Source: Victivallales bacterium (GTDB lineage Bacteria > Verrucomicrobiota > Lentisphaeria > Oligosphaerales > Oligosphaeraceae). Taken from it: DNA of 6,860 bases. The stretch lies in NCBI GenBank assembly GCA_900771165.1, contig CAAGMX010000528.1, forward strand, positions 1 through 6,860, written 5' to 3'. Shown here one piece after another: positions 6,041 through 6,860 of the stretch. The notes below the pieces were generated by a model that saw only the letters and a program-made list of their open reading frames with translations, searched no databases and had not been told where the DNA came from. Both the position numbers and the translations under genes were made by a program. Position 1 is the stretch's first letter. Every line of letters begins with the position of its first letter.

Positions 6041-6073
6041 GGGGAGAACCGCCCGGTCCCCGCTCTTTTTTTT
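6041..6073 (+). terminator. Terminator- or attenuator-like hairpin with T8 run upstream of tuf
   Basis: GGGG (6041-6044) pairs with CCCC (6058-6061), and ACC (6048-6050) with GGT (6055-6057) around loop GCCC. An AGA bulge sits on the 5' side. After GCTC there is a run of eight T (6066-6073). The stem is imperfect and the T run starts 4 nt late, so it may be a leaky terminator that lowers read-through from the tRNA gene into tuf. Confidence 0.45.
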
Positions 6074-6140
6074 CTTTGTTTGAATCATCACAGTTGAAGT
6101 AACACAAGCCGCATCCGGCGGTGCTTCGCAACAAGAACAC

Positions 6141-6145
6141 GAGGT
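6141..6145 (+). promoter_or_regulatory. Ribosome binding site of tuf
   Basis: GAGGT lies 6 nt before ATG 6152. It fixes the start at the codon that gives the canonical EF-Tu N-terminus MAKE. Confidence 0.75.
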
Positions 6146-6151
6146 AGCAAA

Positions 6152-6860
6152 ATGGCAAAAGAAACCTTCAAGCGGGATAAACCCCACTGCAACATCGGTA
6201 CTATCGGCCACATCGACCACGGCAAGACCACGCTGACTGCCGCCATCACCATGGTGCAGTCTGCCATCTACGGCGGTGATGTCCGCGACTACGCTCAGAT
6301 CGACAACGCCCCCGAGGAAAAGGCCCGTGGTATCACCATCAACACCTCCCACGTGGAATACCAGAGCGAGAAGCGTCACTACGCTCACGTGGACTGCCCC
6401 GGCCACGCCGACTACATCAAGAACATGATCACCGGTGCTGCCCAGATGGACGGCGCCATCCTGGTCATCGCCGCCACCGACGGTGTGATGGCTCAGACCT
6501 CCGAGCACGTCCTGCTGGCCCGCCAGGTGGGCGTCCCCGCCATCGTGGTCTTCATGAACAAGACCGACATGGTGGATGACCCCGATCTGCTGGAGCTGGT
6601 GGACTCCGAGGTCCGCGACCTCCTCAACAAGTACGACTTCCCCGGCGATGACACCCCCATCATCCGCGGCTCCGCCCTGAAGGTCACCGAGCTCATGGCC
6701 GCCACCCCCGCCGACAAGGCCAAGGAGGTTGCCGAGACCGATCCCACCTGCCAGTGCATCCGTGAGCTGATGGCCGCTGTGGACAGCTTCATCCCCGAGC
6801 CTGTCCGTCCTCTGGACCAGCCCTTCCTGATGCCCATCGAGGACGTCTTCTCCATCGAAG
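6152..6860 (+). CDS. tuf: Elongation factor Tu, N-terminal part (3' end outside window)
   Basis: EF-Tu carries aminoacyl-tRNA to the ribosomal A site as a GTP complex. The window covers 236 codons, the whole GTPase domain and the start of domain 2. Motifs in order are P-loop GHIDHGKT (19-26), switch [14 protein letters not shown] with Thr62, DCPGH (81-85) with catalytic His85, NKTD (136-139) and SAL (174-176). Departures from common bacterial EF-Tu are [12 protein letters not shown], where ATDGPMPQTREH is usual, NKTD instead of NKCD, and about ten extra residues ([20 protein letters not shown] region, 182-201) before the DSFIPEP hinge. Codon use shifts visibly from the upstream genes, with more GGT/CGT/GCT and hardly any CGG or GGG, as expected for a very highly expressed gene. 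The preceding tRNA-Thr suggests co-transcription. Confidence 0.97.
   Translation, partial: MAKETFKRDKPHCNIGTIGHIDHGKTTLTAAITMVQSAIYGGDVRDYAQIDNAPEEKARGITINTSHVEYQSEKRHYAHVDCPGHADYIKNMITGAAQMDGAILVIAATDGVMAQTSEHVLLARQVGVPAIVVFMNKTDMVDDPDLLELVDSEVRDLLNKYDFPGDDTPIIRGSALKVTELMAATPADKAKEVAETDPTCQCIRELMAAVDSFIPEPVRPLDQPFLMPIEDVFSIE

Larger units (their letters stand above)
5868..6151 (+). other. Leader region between tRNA-Thr and tuf
   Basis: This 284-nt stretch has no supported gene. It contains several hairpins: 5879-5909, 5930-5942 (CCTCC with GGAGG), and 6003-6019 (CCTTCC with GGAAGG). A terminator-like element at 6041-6073 and the tuf ribosome binding site follow. No convincing separate tuf promoter was found between the T run and the tuf start, so tuf may depend on read-through from the tRNA promoter or on a non-consensus promoter. 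Confidence 0.6.

Noticed and set aside
6076..6105. Possible tuf promoter TTGTTT ... TAACAC
   Set aside because: The -10 matches poorly and the spacing is 18 nt. It is no better than chance in this AT-richer stretch.

Overview
The window comes from a high-GC bacterial chromosome. Every supported gene is on the + strand and belongs to core or widely shared families. The lineage is not settled. The EF-Tu segment ([12 protein letters not shown], an extended loop after SALK) and an RdgC-type gene that differs clearly from the E. coli protein would fit a PVC-type or other deep Gram-negative lineage, but this is only a guess. No mobile element, CRISPR array, phage gene or integration site was seen.

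Layout: (1) positions 2-673 are the 3' two-thirds of recA, cut by the left window edge. (2) 674-1008 is non-coding, with G and C homopolymer runs, stacked hairpins and an approximately 85-nt polypyrimidine tract that leads into murF. (3) 1009-2412 is murF, the last cytoplasmic ligase of peptidoglycan precursor synthesis, standing alone rather than beside mraY or murD. (4) 2413-2818 is a G-rich non-coding gap with a 13-nt direct repeat inside a potential G-quadruplex. (5) 2819-5629 is a tight four-gene operon: acyl-ACP thioesterase, RdgC-like protein, holo-ACP synthase (acpS) and nicotinamide-nucleotide amidase (pncC). Each gene overlaps the next, by 11, 14 and 17 nt. (6) 5684-6151 is a stable-RNA-type unit with a promoter candidate, a tRNA-Thr(GGT) gene, hairpins and a terminator-like element. 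(7) From 6152 it leads into the 5' half of tuf (EF-Tu), cut by the right window edge.

Two themes link the genes. The operon joins acyl-ACP metabolism (thioesterase, and the AcpS that activates ACP) to a predicted RecA modulator (RdgC) and to PncC, a family often encoded next to recA. recA itself lies just upstream. The tRNA-Thr/tuf pair is a translation unit of the kind seen in many bacteria.

The points most worth a second look are the long RdgC-like protein, a tRNA-Thr with C instead of the near-universal T at T-loop position 55, and the unusual G- or C-run-rich gaps flanking murF. No wholly new system can be claimed from this sequence alone.
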